From Citrus sinensis (lineage: Eukaryota > Streptophyta > Magnoliopsida > Sapindales > Rutaceae), in the NCBI RefSeq assembly GCF_022201045.2, contig NC_068561.1:14533001-14597000 (forward strand): a stretch of 64,000 nt of DNA, given 5' to 3'. The notes below the pieces were generated by a model that made no database searches, was not told where the DNA came from, and was given only the letters and a program-made list of their open reading frames with translations. Of the stretch, positions 37,640-49,844 are shown piece after piece (the stretch's first letter is position 1; every line of letters starts with the position of its first letter). The position numbers and the translations under genes were made by a program.

Positions 37640-39820
37640 AACTTGTTTTAGTTTGCTTTTGTGGTCACTGTCAAGTTTCGTGCAAATATGATTGATATTA
37701 GTGATAACGACGGCTCTTTTCCAGCTATTTAGGCTTGGGATCTAACTCCTAAAAAGAGTTACTGTCATGTCATTAGAGGTAAAAGAGCGTGTTACTTTCT
37801 ATAAGCTTGCTACTTAGAACCAGAGTTCAAGCCACTTTTGGTATGGGGCACGGAGGCAGGCATGTGCTTAAAGTCACTTTAATGAGAATTTGAAGCAAAG
37901 CTCAGTCCCCATTCCCCCACTGGCTTACATTCTTTTTCTCCTTTGTTATATTTTCACTGTTTGTCTTCCATTTTTTGTTATGCTTTTTGGGTTCGTTCTC
38001 TTTGGGGCTTTGTAGTTTGTAGGTCTCCCTCTCTTAACCTCTAGTATTGGCCTATTGGGCAATGAGTAGTCTATAATAAGAGAAATTATAAAATATATTT
38101 ATGAGATATTATATTAGTTATATAATAAAAAAAATAATTTTACAGTGTATATATGCAATTCTTTTAAAGAATTATTATATAATTACAAGTTATGCATTTC
38201 TAATATATTTTAAAATTTCTTTTATAATACATACAACAAGACGAGGTCATTATCGACTTATCGAAGTAGCTTTTCAGATGCTTCTTTTGATTGAGACTCC
38301 ATCTAACAATCACGATGCCTTTTTTTTTTTTTTTTTTTTCCTTGAATTGAATGGACTACTTCCACTTTGTAGGTTTACGCTCTACTCTAAATAAAAAATT
38401 CGCCCGTTATTCTTATTTACGTTTATTTTGTGAATAAGGATTCTTTTCTAATTTAAACTCTCGTAAACTTTTGAAGATTTTGTATCAGATATTATTTTTT
38501 TAATTATTAATTATTAATTACTAATATATATTTTTGTTTCTGAGGTGGTCCTAATCTTTATTTTGCTTTGGTTGAAGATAAAGCAGATGTCATTAAATGC
38601 TTATTATGATGTTGTCTAACCCTTTGACATTCGCTTCCATGATTTGATGAGAAAAATCAACGAGTAATTAATTTAGATTAGGTTTGCTTCTCGTCTGCAA
38701 TTAGAAAACCCGAGAGTGATCTAATCCATAGCTTTGCAAATATTTATCCACACCCATCGCCATTAATGTAGGTCCACTTTTAGTATTGGGAATTTGGGAT
38801 GTTTTTAAGCTCACATTTATTATGAAAAAAAATATAATTATAAAATATACGATGTATATTAAATATAATTTTTAAATAATAATTTTAACAAAAATAATAA
38901 TATAAAATTTTTATTATATAAGTGTGAGATTAAATTATATCTTAATTTTTAAGTTATAATTGCATATATTTATTGAACGTTTTAGTATTATAATTTTAAA
39001 ATTACATCTGTCCAACTTCAAATATCGAACCGTACCATAATCCGTTAAGTTGGGTAATTGATAATTTTATACATTGTTATTATTATAATTATCAATATAC
39101 TCTTACTTTTGGTCAGATTCTTGATTTGAATCCTAATGGCGAGACTCAATTTAAGTATCTTCTCTCGTATATGTCTTTACATATTAGGGTAAAGATTTGA
39201 TATATATATATATATATATATTTATGAGGTCTATATATATCCTCATATATAGGGCTAGATACTTCACTTTTTAGTAGGTACTGATTTTTTAGTATAGGTT
39301 GGTAGATGTTTTGATTAAATTATAAAGTATATAAATCTAGACTTACTAAATTTCAAATTATAAATATTTATAGATTGTAACCCAATTTTTTTTTAAAAAA
39401 AACTCAAATTAATATTTTAAAATTCACTTTAAACTTGAGGAGAACACATCATATTTTCTCCCAAAATAATAAATGATTGATATATTTTGTTCTTTACGTT
39501 ACAATAATTTAACCATTGAGAATTTTTTGTGGTGCACACTGTGCCAAAGATACTCACAAAACAAAATTATGGCATTTTAAAAACCATAAGCATCTGCTGA
39601 TGTACATTAGGAGAAGCTTCGGGGATTCAGGGGTCTGAGTGTCCTTCTGCTTTTACATTTTATATTTACATTAGAATGAAGTTAATGCACTTGTACTGAG
39701 TGAAACAAACATACCATAGTATAAAACAAGATGGCCAAAAATTATAAGACATTCACGTGATCTGTTTGTACTAGATTTGTGAAATTAGAATTCAGTCTCC
39801 TTGGTGTTAAAAGACACAAC
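37640..39820. other. Intergenic DNA upstream of the PCS1-like gene
   Basis: No gene. Contains a poly-T run (38320–38339) and a TA microsatellite (39200–39221). Confidence 0.5.
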
Positions 39821-39829
39821 AGGCACAGG

Positions 39830-40459
39830 TGTTGAAAATTGATTAAAAAAAAAAAAGAGTTGAAAAGTCAATTTGGAAGATATCATTTGAATTCAATTTG
39901 GAGATAGTCGAGAAGTTTGATAAGCAATTGGAAGTGGTCAAAACTATTGAAATGGTGGCTATTGAATGTTGAAAAATTGGCTTGATTTTAGGCAAAATCT
40001 TGCCTATAAAAGGAAGCTCTCATTTGAGAGCTTGGCATCCAAATTCCAAGAGAAGCAATCCAATTGAGAGCATTCAATTGGTGAATGCAAGTGAAGCATT
40101 GAGAGCTTCCAACATGGGAGAGAAATATTCTTAAGCATGTAGTTATATTGAAGGAGCATTTGGCTCCTCAATATGGGTATTACGAGTTTGCTTTGTTAAG
40201 GGGTATTTCTCAGGATTATGTATTTGGGCCTTGGGTGAGAGAAAATTATTTCTGAGAGTGGTTGTAATAATTTTCCACATAGTGAATATTTTTCTCTGGT
40301 TGTCTTGTGACAACGGCCGTGGTTTTTCTCCGGATTTGGAGTTTTCCACGTAAATCTTGTGTTGTGTGATTGGTATATTCTCCATTTAATTTTTTCTATT
40401 AATTTATTGCTTGATAAATTGCTTGGAGTGATCTTCGGAGGAAGTTCAATTTCCTAACA
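39830..40459 (+). mobile_element. Copia-like solo LTR with 5-bp target duplication
   Basis: The 630-bp unit begins TGTTGAAAATTGATT and ends TTTCCTAACA (the TG…CA rule) and is flanked by the perfect 5-bp repeat ACAGG (39825–39829 and 40460–40464). A TATA box (CCTATAAAAGG) lies near 40007, as expected for an LTR promoter. No internal domain or second LTR is adjacent, so it reads as a solo LTR left by recombination. The intact flanks suggest a fairly recent event. Confidence 0.85.
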
Positions 40460-41131
40460 ACAGGCAGGTGGTTGCATTTGCACATGCCGGATTGAATGCT
40501 TCGGGGACACAGATTGTGGTTGGGTCCATTAGTAAAATGGCTTTCACTGACGATTGATTCCCATTTCTATGAAAAATGTTTTGTGCTTCACATTTGAAAA
40601 GCAAAACTGGAGCCTCTTACATGGCTTATTTGAGTTGCCCCATCAGCAGTGCAAATTCTATGGGATCAATGAAATTGATAGGCCACCCTACTAATTAAAC
40701 ATAACAAGTAGCCCTACGCTGAAGCCAAAATGAGGTAACACTTCATATATCAGAATTTCAATGCACTATAATGCACATGCATTTCCATCATTTATAGTAA
40801 GTGTAATATAGTAATCGTAGTAGTAACAGATGCTTTTGGGCTAAATCTAAAAGCAATTTTGTTGAATTGGGAAAAGCTAAAAGGGTTCTTGGTGAAAAAA
40901 AAAAAAAGTAATACAAATTCTGTGGTTATGATGTGCTTACGCACTGGGAGATTTTCCTGAAACATTCGTCTCTGATGTGAGACTATCTTCAAAGGCTCTC
41001 TTATCAGGCTCATTTGATTGTTAGCAATAGCTGCAGTTGCCTGAGAATGAGAATTTACAGAAAAATTCGTCGGCTGCAGCAAAGGCTATTTATGTGAAGT
41101 GCACCTGAGACCTCTGTCCTTCTTCTAGCTC

Positions 41132-44100
41132 TCAGACCCTGGTGGCTATTCTTGAAAGTGCTGAATATGTGCCAATGCAAGCACAAAATACTCCCAAAAC
41201 TGCATTGAAAATGCAAAATGCAATCTGATCGGGAAAAGAAAAATGTTAATCAGCAAATCTTTAAAAAGGACGACTAAGGTATTGCTTTACCAGAAACAAT
41301 CCTCGCGAATAAGCAGAGTTTTGAATAGCCTGGAGAAGTTAAGTATTCTCACCTTCAACTTACTTATTTTACCCTGGAGTATTTTGAGGTAAAATACACA
41401 TGGGAATATAAGAGTCTGTAGTAAAACAATGACAGAAACCGATGCATAAGCACATTTTCAAATAGCTCATATACGTAAAGTCTGTATTTTATCTATGTAG
41501 AGCAAACTTACAATTAGCATTGCGAGTAAAGATCCGATTAGTGACATCACAATACCTGCAGTCCAATGGCAGACAAAGCATTTCTCATGTTATATTTTTT
41601 GCATTTGCCGATGCACACTCAGTAATCAAAACAAAAGTTACAAAGATTCCAACATTAAGTATAAAATGTACTCACCGAAGTAAGGAAGTGTGAGAGCCAC
41701 AACTAATGTTGAAATAGCTAAAATTGTTCTGATGATTACTGATACACTGTAAGATTGAAGCTCCTTTGAAGGCATGAGTTCCTCTAAACTTAATGCAATT
41801 GGTGTAAGCGTCATGGCATACTTTGACATTGGGATCAAAACCTGAAAAATACCAGGAGAAAAGAAAAAAACGTGATATGAGTAATAGAAACTGATCTTAA
41901 CAGCAGCATCTCTGTAACGTTTGAGCTGGTAAGTATTTTGCTAGTCCAAATCACTTAATCTGTCGCTATACAGGAAGGTAAAGAGAATGCAGAGTTGAGT
42001 CTTTTCACCATACCGTTGTCCAGATTGCAACTTTGGAAGCTACAAATTCTTTGGGAAAATTTAAAGTGAATTGAGACTGAATTGAATCACCAAACATCAG
42101 GTAGCCACAGATTCCTACGCCGGCATTCAGAAGGGAACAGAAAACAAAGCTGCATTGGAATTAACATATATTGTCACGTCCACAATATTTTCTCTAATTT
42201 GTGATGTTTTACAGAAAAGTAGATAATAAGTACTTGTGAACCAAGGCAAATGTTCAACTATGTGGTAAACATGAGTATTTATAGAAGTGTTTAATATTTT
42301 TGCCTATTAAACTGATAGAGCTTAGCTAAGCTAGTAAACATCAAAGAATGTTTTACCTGATCATAAGAACAAATGGAAATTTTTTGGGTTCTTGCATTGA
42401 AGAATATATATTTGGAAAAACTGAATGGCCGGCATAGGCAAATCCATATAAACCAATTGTGACAGGCAGATTTGAAAGGTCGAGAGCTGTTCCGTAGGGA
42501 TGAAATCCAACCGCATCCACCAAACCAATCCATAACAAGCAAAGAACCACCACACCTGTTGTAATCACTCCTCCAACTGAGCACATAATTTTAAAAAATC
42601 AGCAAGATATAATTTAAGCAATGGGTGCTAACAAAATGATGATCCATGAGATATTATGAGGATCAAAGATAAGAAACCTGAGATATAAGAGAGTAAAGTA
42701 AGATCTCGAAGCCAAACAGTTGGAAGTACGACAAGAGTCGCCGTAATGGAAAAGATTTTATGACAATCCAGATGTAGTCCACCAAAATTCATGCTGGTGT
42801 GTGGAAACAATGATGCTAAGTTATCACTCATCATAATAAGGTATTCAATACTAGCGGCCTACAGAAAATAGTAGTTCGACTTTTAGCACATGATGAGAAT
42901 AGGGCACCAAAATAATGAGATAATATTGAAAAAGCATACAGGTAAGAAATAGAGCACTTACAAATAATTCCAAATATAAAACTATCTGCATTTCACAAAA
43001 AACACAGCTATCAGTGTCATTTTGAAGCAAGGATGTTAATTAACTTGTGTTGATTCAAACAAAGCTATAGACATGCTTATTAACATTAGAGTAGTGGCAT
43101 ATAATTTGGACTCACAGCTACAATCAAGCGACCGGTAATGCCAAAAGCAGCCTGCCCAACATCAGGGTAAGTCGTAAGTCCAGGAGCACTATCTAAACAT
43201 TCCTGCAATAAAATCCCTGTATAGAAAGCAATGATGCCAAAGATGAAGAGCAATGAGAGACTAGACCACCCTCCTTCTTTGATTGCGTAAGGAGTTGCAA
43301 GGAGTCCTACTCCACAGAGAACATTGATTCCTGCATAATAGGAAAACTATGACTCCAAGTTTTAAAAGATATAGTGAAATCATAAACTCTAGAAAGAAAT
43401 TAATAACATAATTGCAAGACTTTGACAAATGAAAATATTCATGCCTTTAAATTAGATAAAGCTGAAAAAGTTGATATCATCTTTGATTTCTTTATTCTAA
43501 ATGTTGAGAGGAAGGGTATAGATTTTTACCATTAAGACATGATTGAGCAAGTGAACACTTCCTTGCCGGTGGTAATGAATCACTAATAGATGACATTCTT
43601 GAACGTGGCATGTCGCTGATATTTGATAATCTTGAACGGGAAGGTACGTTCCAATGGACTCTAGGGGAAAGCACTTCTTCTTTTTCTAAATCAGAAATGA
43701 GTGGTTTACTGAGGGAAGATTCCAAATAAGAAGCGGGTTGACTTCTCTTGTATAAGGAAGACATGGAACCGCTTAATGCTGACAGACTTGACGGTTTAAG
43801 GAAACCAAGCGAAGGAGAGGTGACAGTTGAATAAATGTCCATTGATTGCCTGCATACATACATTCAACAGACAGAGGTCAAGCGAATAGTAACTTATTCT
43901 ATTTATTCTTCTTCTATACCGATCTTTGACAAACTACATTTGATTCACTGCTATGATTATCAGTTATTAAGGAAATTCTGCCATCAGTGCAATAGAAACA
44001 CAAGTCCTGATGTGATGTTTAAGCCTGCTAGCATTCACTGGAGCACCTGAGACCCATGACACCTTTGACCAATTGAAGATGCATTTCATATGACTAGGCA

Positions 44101-44600
44101 CAATAAAGCCGAGAAAACCAAAAGGCCACTCCGTGACCATGGATTCAGTTCACCAATGGCAGAAACTTCAATTTCGCCCCTTTGTTTTACAATTCCAATA
44201 GCAAAATGTTAGGGTCAAGCCACCTTGATGCCATATGTAACATCCCTCGCAAGTTTGTGTTCTACATAGTTAAGGGAACCCAAGGGCCTTCCTTCGATAG
44301 TGATGTGGGATGTGACTAATTGAGCAATCAAATGATTCAGTAACAGGTTCCTAAAACATACCATTATAGATCACTGACAAGGCTGATAACAGAAATATAG
44401 ACATACCGGTAGCTCTGGGGCCAAGTGGGTTGTATGTCGATGCCATCAGAAGGATTTCTTGTGGGAGTGGAGTGCGTTGATGAGCTTTCAGATCCTGAAT
44501 CGTCCTCGATTTCACCCATGCTATCCGCCTGATTTTCTTCATCATCCGTCAATGTTTCAGCCTGGCGCTCTCGGCCCAAATCCTCGTCTTGCATCTTCAT
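41132..44600 (-). CDS. AVT1D: Vacuolar amino-acid transporter, AVT1 family (AAAP/TC 2.A.18)
   Basis: Polytopic amino acid/auxin permease-family protein; AVT1 members move neutral amino acids across the tonoplast by proton exchange. Eleven minus-strand exons join in frame to 551 residues: 44600–44407, 43849–43530, 43330–43116, 42985–42962, 42858–42678, 42576–42357, 42149–42014, 41841–41676, 41555–41512, 41415–41353 and 41224–41132. The first 165 residues are acidic and Ser-rich (cytosolic regulatory region: EDDSGSESSSTHSTPTRNP, then SRSRLSNISDMPRSRMSSIS). The AAAP core follows, starting GINVLCGVGLLATPYAIKEGGW, with LYGFAYAGHSVFPNIYSSM in the middle and TYSALSRIATRV at the end. Exon 4 is a 24-base microexon (IVLYLELF). 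An optional 39-base in-frame exon lies at 41329–41291. Assignment to the D/E branch rests on gene order as well as sequence. Confidence 0.9.
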
Positions 44601-44639
44601 CTTCTTCCACTTCTTGCTGACTCAATGATCAATAGCAAA

Positions 44640-45790
44640 ACACCAACAAGAAAAGCACAAACAATAATAAAACAACCCGCAAATGCAACTTTTCTTGCAC
44701 CCCAAGTATCAAACTTATGTAACGTAAACGTTTGCAAGATTGAGAACTTACACTGGCAAAACTTCTAAAAATGGCGATAATGCAAATTCAGATAAATTAT
44801 CTTGGGTTTCGCAACTTGTGATTTGTGAATCCGTGTTTGTAGGAGATGGCGTGCATTTCTGTAAGCCTTAAGATACAAGAAGCTGCCTTGATCTTGTTTA
44901 CTCATAAAAACGTGTCATATTATTAGCAGTTTTTCTAGAGAATTAATGACCGAATATTAATATCAACCACATGCAAATCAAGAAAAATAAAATAATTTTT
45001 TTAAAATTAGAGATGTGGTCATTCCGTGCATTCATTCAATAAAAATTTTACCACAATAAATTTAGAACAGATGACATTTAGTTATTAGAGAGTCTTACAG
45101 AGACCGTCTCGTGTAAGACTTTCTTATGCCAGAGTCAGGTATCAGGATTGGTGCTAAATGGGAGAGTTAATCCGCTAAGTATAGCTGTGGGTTTGAGTTG
45201 ATAAGCTTAAAACTCTTTGTCTAACTTATCATCTTATGAGTGGAGTTGTATACAACTTATTGATGTGTTTTGAGATCAACATATGCTGACTAATCACTTA
45301 GAGAAATAACAATTTTGCTGCACTAATAAGCAAATTAGCGTTTAATCTATTCAAATATGATTGTAGAGTACTTCTTAAGAAATATTTTATTTCCATTACA
45401 AGATTATCTTAATGGATTAAAAATTATTTCCCTTCAAATGCGGCTTCGCTTATGGTTAGAAATCCCATCGAGCTTCGGAGATTAACTAGTTAATTAATTA
45501 ATGAATATTCCCTATTCATTTCTCTGTGAGTCGATATATGCCACATTAGACGTCACATCAGTTGACATATCTATGTAAATGTAGTATTACACGTACCACT
45601 CAGTTCACATGATTAGGAAATATGAAATCAATAGCCCAAATATGATACAATTTAAACTTTACTAAAACGCAAGCAAATATATTGTCTTGGTGATCGCACA
45701 GGGATAACTTGATGTAACAGTGTTAGAGAAAGTGACTTTACAGTATAGGAATTACAGCAAGGGAAGATTAAAATTACAGATCAGAGAGAA
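44640..45790. other. Intergenic DNA between the AVT1-like and FIP-like genes
   Basis: The first 200 bases are the AVT1-like 5' region. From about 44880 to 45700 I see no gene or clear element. Confidence 0.5.
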
Positions 45791-45805
45791 GTGTGCACAG
45801 GATCT

Positions 45806-46027
45806 TCATTTATCAATTTGGTTGAGCTTGCCGAGACCATTGCAACGAGCACATACAATCTGAACCTCGTCTTTTCGTGCTGCATTTGCCCTGAGGGTCG
45901 CCCCTGACTTGCGAACAAAACCAGCTCCATCGCATTCAGGGCACCTGTGGCAACCACATCGCAGCAGCAAAAGCATTATTACGGTTAGCTCTAACAAAAT
46001 GACATTTTACGTATGTGTGTACAAACC

Positions 46028-46064
<37 letters not shown>

Positions 46065-46349
46065 CTTAGTATGGTATGATAATTACATGTCCTTGCGGGA
46101 GAAGAGGATTGGGAAGCCAGTTCCAAGCAGGGCAACTGCAGCTGCACCGGCAATCAGGTAAGTGGTGCCATCAGCCGAGACGTCACCGGCGGCTGCAACC
46201 ACCGTCAATGATCTTTTCTTGTTCTTCTGGGTTCTGTTTATCGGTCTTGGTACAGCAAAGAAGCTAGAGACAGAAGGGCTCCTGGCTACATCCAAATTCT
46301 TCGTTGTGCTACTAGCATAAACACTCTGAAGTGGCACTATTGATGCCAT
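45806..46349 (-). CDS. FIP: Plastid membrane zinc-finger protein like FIP (FtsH5-interacting protein)
   Basis: Small chloroplast protein; Arabidopsis FIP is a thylakoid protein that binds the FtsH5 protease through its DnaJ-type zinc finger. Two minus-strand exons, 46349–46087 and 45944–45806, join in frame (D-A|T-G split codon) to 133 residues, matching the family's size. Residues 1–50 are Ser/Arg-rich with few acidic residues, a transit peptide. One membrane span follows (TYLIAGAAAVALLGTGFPILF, about 64–84). The zinc finger has one pair CPECDGAGF (Cys 89, 92) and a second CARCNGLG (Cys 119, 122), half of a usual DnaJ Cys-rich domain. There is no J domain. The intron carries a 32-base A run (46029–46060). 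The gene lies next to the AVT1-like gene on the same strand. Confidence 0.82.
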
Positions 46350-46660
46350 CTTTTACTAGTTCTGAGAAATCAGGATGGACTGGGATTTTGATTTGTTTGA
46401 TACCGAAGTCACACACGCACGCACACAAGGGTTTTGTAAGATAGTTTGTGGATCTGTTTGCTACAACATGGATAAGAGCCACGTCAGGATTTTGAAGATT
46501 CATGTGATATTCCGGATAAGGGTGGACCCAAATCTTACAGGCTCAAACCCAAGTTACCCCAAGAGCTTCACTAATGTAATCAAAACCAAATTCTGACTTG
46601 GCACTGGCTCTCCGAGCACGGAGCAGCCTCTAAAGCTTGTTGCCATTTATTTATCAGCGT

Positions 46661-47641
46661 TGCTATATGCCCCGAACTTAACGCCGAATTTACGTCCCGA
46701 ATTTACCAAAACGCTACGTTTTAAAACGGTCACTTTTCCTTTTTAATTGCAGCTGTGCAGCACGTGTGTGTGAGTTTTAAAACGGTCACTTAAACCGTGA
46801 GCATTTGAATGTCAATTCCAACAGCAGCAAGACTTCTTGTTGTATTCCAACCAGTAAGCAATTTCACACACACATATCAGCAGCAACAAGTGCCCAAGAT
46901 AATAAAAAACAATCCGGAGTTCACACACACAAAAAAAAAAAAAAAAAAATTGCAGCAACAATTCGAGCACCAACTCTAGCACCAATAACACTTCCAGCAA
47001 AAAACATTCCAACAGCAACAATTCCAGCACCAATAACGCTTCCAGCAAAAAAAATTCCAGCAGCAACAACCTAGTCAAGGGGAGCCGTGTGGCACTTTGT
47101 GAGTGGATGAGGAGGGAGAGAAGTTGACCCAGTTTGACCCGCAAACCTGGCCTGACTCGCAAACGTGACCCGGTTGGATTTCACGACCCGGCCACTCTAT
47201 CGACCGATCAAGGTATTGATCTGAAGCTTGGAAGCCGGTCGTCATTTCCCTACCATCCTCGTCGCCGAAAACCAGCAAGAAAACCGGCGATTTAGCTCGA
47301 AAGAACCGCGGCTCCAACCACCTCCGCAGTCGATTTCGACGGAGTTTAGACGCACCACCGCGTGAGTTCTACTCCCTCGATTGCGTGACGGCGGTGGTCC
47401 ATCGTCTGTGGGCTCGTTCGTCGTATGTGTCGGCTGTTCGCGTGACCGTTGGGTGATTGTTATTTGTGGGCATGATTGCTATTTGTGTTGGAGTCTGTGG
47501 TTTGTCAAAAGAAAAGTAAGAGAATGCGTGAGTGTGGTTTCTGATGCAGATTAAATTGAAAATGATGCATTTTCAACCGTTTTCAATTTAATCAAAACGA
47601 CATCGTTTTTCTAATTCGGGGCGCGATTCGGGGAAAATAGC
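46661..47641. mobile_element. Terminal-inverted-repeat element A (Mutator-like?)
   Basis: Left end TGCTATATGCCCCGAACTTA and right end GATTCGGGGAAAATAGC are imperfect reverse complements, each followed inward by a CGAATT run and an AAACG…CGTTTT palindrome-like motif. The interior (47080–47420) is GC-rich and looks like a captured leader, with a 30–40-base Gln/Pro-type tandem repeat (CAGCAACAATTCCAGCACCA) at about 46960–47070. No transposase and no target duplication seen. Confidence 0.5.
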
Positions 47642-47663
47642 TTTTCCTTTATTTATTGAGCAC

Positions 47664-48840
47664 TGCTATTTCCCCCGAATTTAACCCCGAACTGCGCCCC
47701 GAATTTAAAACGCACTGTTTTGATTAAATTGAAAACGGTGCGTGTAAGACATTTTCCTTTCCTTTCTTTGACCTGGGCACAAAACACATTTTCCCTTTCC
47801 TTTCTTTTGACTTGGGCACAAAAAATCTCGTTCACGAACAACTCACAGTGCACTCTCTCCCTCCTTTCCTGATCTACTCGAAACGAAGGTGACTCACAGA
47901 ACTCTCTCCCCCTCTTTTCCTGGTCTGCTCACAACAAAGCTCTTTCTCTCCTTATCTTTGCCGATCTACACACAACAGCGAGCTCTTTATCATTTTCTCT
48001 CCAGATCTGCTCTCTCAGTGTGCCCATCTCGGTTGCTGCACTTCATCTCTGGTGTCGTTGCTGCTTCATCTCGATCTTTGTCGCTGCTGGCGCGACATCT
48101 CGCCGCAATCACTGCATCAAGCTACCTTTGTCGTACTTGGAAATTATTTGGAGGGGGCAAAATTTGTTCTTTACAAAGCCTTCAAATGCATTAACTTCTT
48201 GACTTCTCTTTTGTTTTTTCCCCCCTTGTTTTCCTGTAAGATTTTTAAGTTGCTGCTGGATCATGAACTTTGTTGCGGCTTTGTTGTAATTTTGTTGGCT
48301 ATAGAATTTTAGGCTTGGCTGCAGAACTTTGCTGGATCATAAATGTCGATTTTTCTTCTTAGTTAGCCAATGTGAAAATCTACCTTGATAAGATCAGATT
48401 TAAACCTGCTAAACAATCAGGTGAAATTAATGAGATGCCTTCTAGTGAAATAGATTTCGTAAATCGTTAAATGAAAGTAAGTTTTGGTTTATTTGATTCA
48501 CAATTATGACTGTAACAAATTAACAATGGCGAGTGCCGTCTAACTTAATCATATCTGTAATCTTTAACCAAGAAAAAATAAAACCTGCAGAGTGAATTAT
48601 TGATGCTCATGCATGCAAGAATTTGACCAATCAAGCTAATATTAAGGTGAAGGGGTTCAGCGTGAGAATTGTCAAGTTAATTGCATGAACAATTCGCTTG
48701 TAAGGAAAAAGCAATGAAAGCAATGAAAGCAATGAAAGCAAAAGGAAAGCAGTCAAAGCAAAAAGGCAATCAAGCAAAACGCACCGTTTTTGACAATATT
48801 CGGGCGCGGATTCAGAGTTAAAGTCGAGGAGTTATGCTAT
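47664..48840. mobile_element. Terminal-inverted-repeat element B
   Basis: Left end TGCTATTTCCCCCGAATTTA is a direct relative of the left end of element A, and its inner part (AACGCACTGTTTTGATTAAATTG) is mirrored at 48775–48840 (AAACGCACCGTTTTTGACAA…). The interior has a CT-rich leader-like stretch (47850–48060) with short open frames and a degenerate repeat AAGCAATGA at about 48710–48740. Non-coding as far as I can see. Confidence 0.5.
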
Positions 48841-49844
48841 TTACCCTGGGTCAAACCCTGAATGAAACCAAAACAACGTTGTTTTGGTTTCTTTTTTTTT
48901 TTCCTTTTTGCTTCCATGAAACGTAGTCGTTTCATGAAAACAAAAGCAAATGTCTTCGTTTTCGTCTTCCTCTCCTCTTCGATTCTCCTCTTCGTTTCAC
49001 CAGCTGTTTTAGTCAACCAAAAGCAAACGTTGTCGTTTGACCCAGGCAAAAGCAAACCCAAACGTCTTCGATCTTTAGTGCTGCAGTTTGGCTGATCTAG
49101 TTAAGCGCACCGTATCCTTTAGAACTGAAGCCTAAGCAACCAAACAGCCCCTGCCTATACGGCAAACAAGTCCTCTTCTTCATCTCCTCTGCTTGGGCTC
49201 TGTTCGCCGTGTAATGGAACTCGTGAGCGGACGGTAGGACTCTCCGTTTTGATATGCCGTTAGCTAGTTTTTCGTTTACCGCCTTTTTCACCGACACTTG
49301 CTTGTTTCGCTTCTGCTTCTGCTTCTGCTTTGGCTTCTCCTGCGTTTTGTTGTCTTCTTTAAAGAAAGTCAAAGGGGGCGACGCGTCGAGCTTTTTTTCC
49401 TTTTCTTTTGAAAGAGAGAAAAAGATCGAAGACCAAAACTTTTCCTTCCCGTTTCCTCTCCCTTCGCTTAAAGCAATGAGAAAAATGACACACACACACA
49501 CACACACATCACAGCTGTTGTTCAAGTTTTTGCTCGGGTGTGGTGAATCCGTAAATGCCGAAACTCTATCTTGTTTAAGCTTTTGCTTTTGCCTTGTCTG
49601 TGCCAAATCCTGTCACCTTTGAGGAAGATAAGAGCTAAAACATTCTGCATTTTGCTCGAGTGTGGTGAATTGAAGAGGAAGAGGAAGAGAAAGAAAAACA
49701 GCTGCGTTTTTCTGTTTCTCTACGTTTTTTCTATTTTCACTCGTCTGAAACGACTACATTTCATGGAAGCAAAAAAGAAAAAAAAAAGAAATCAAAACGA
49801 CGTTGTTTTGGTTTAGTTCAGGGTTTGACCTGGTGAAAGTAGCA
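48835..49844. mobile_element. Terminal-inverted-repeat element C
   Basis: Left end TGCTATTTACCCTGGGTCAA and right end TGACCTGGTGAAAGTAGCA are reverse complements with a few changes. The inverted repeats run inward more than 100 bases, through AAACCAAAACAACG and CTTCCATGAAACG…GTCGTTTCATG. The interior is rich in CT/T and holds an AC microsatellite near 49488–49508. The open frames across it (e.g. 49097–49606) have no domain. It abuts element B. Confidence 0.65.

Noticed and set aside
49097-49606. 169-codon minus-strand open frame
   Set aside because: It is low-complexity Lys/Gln-rich sequence spanning an AC microsatellite inside inverted-repeat element C.
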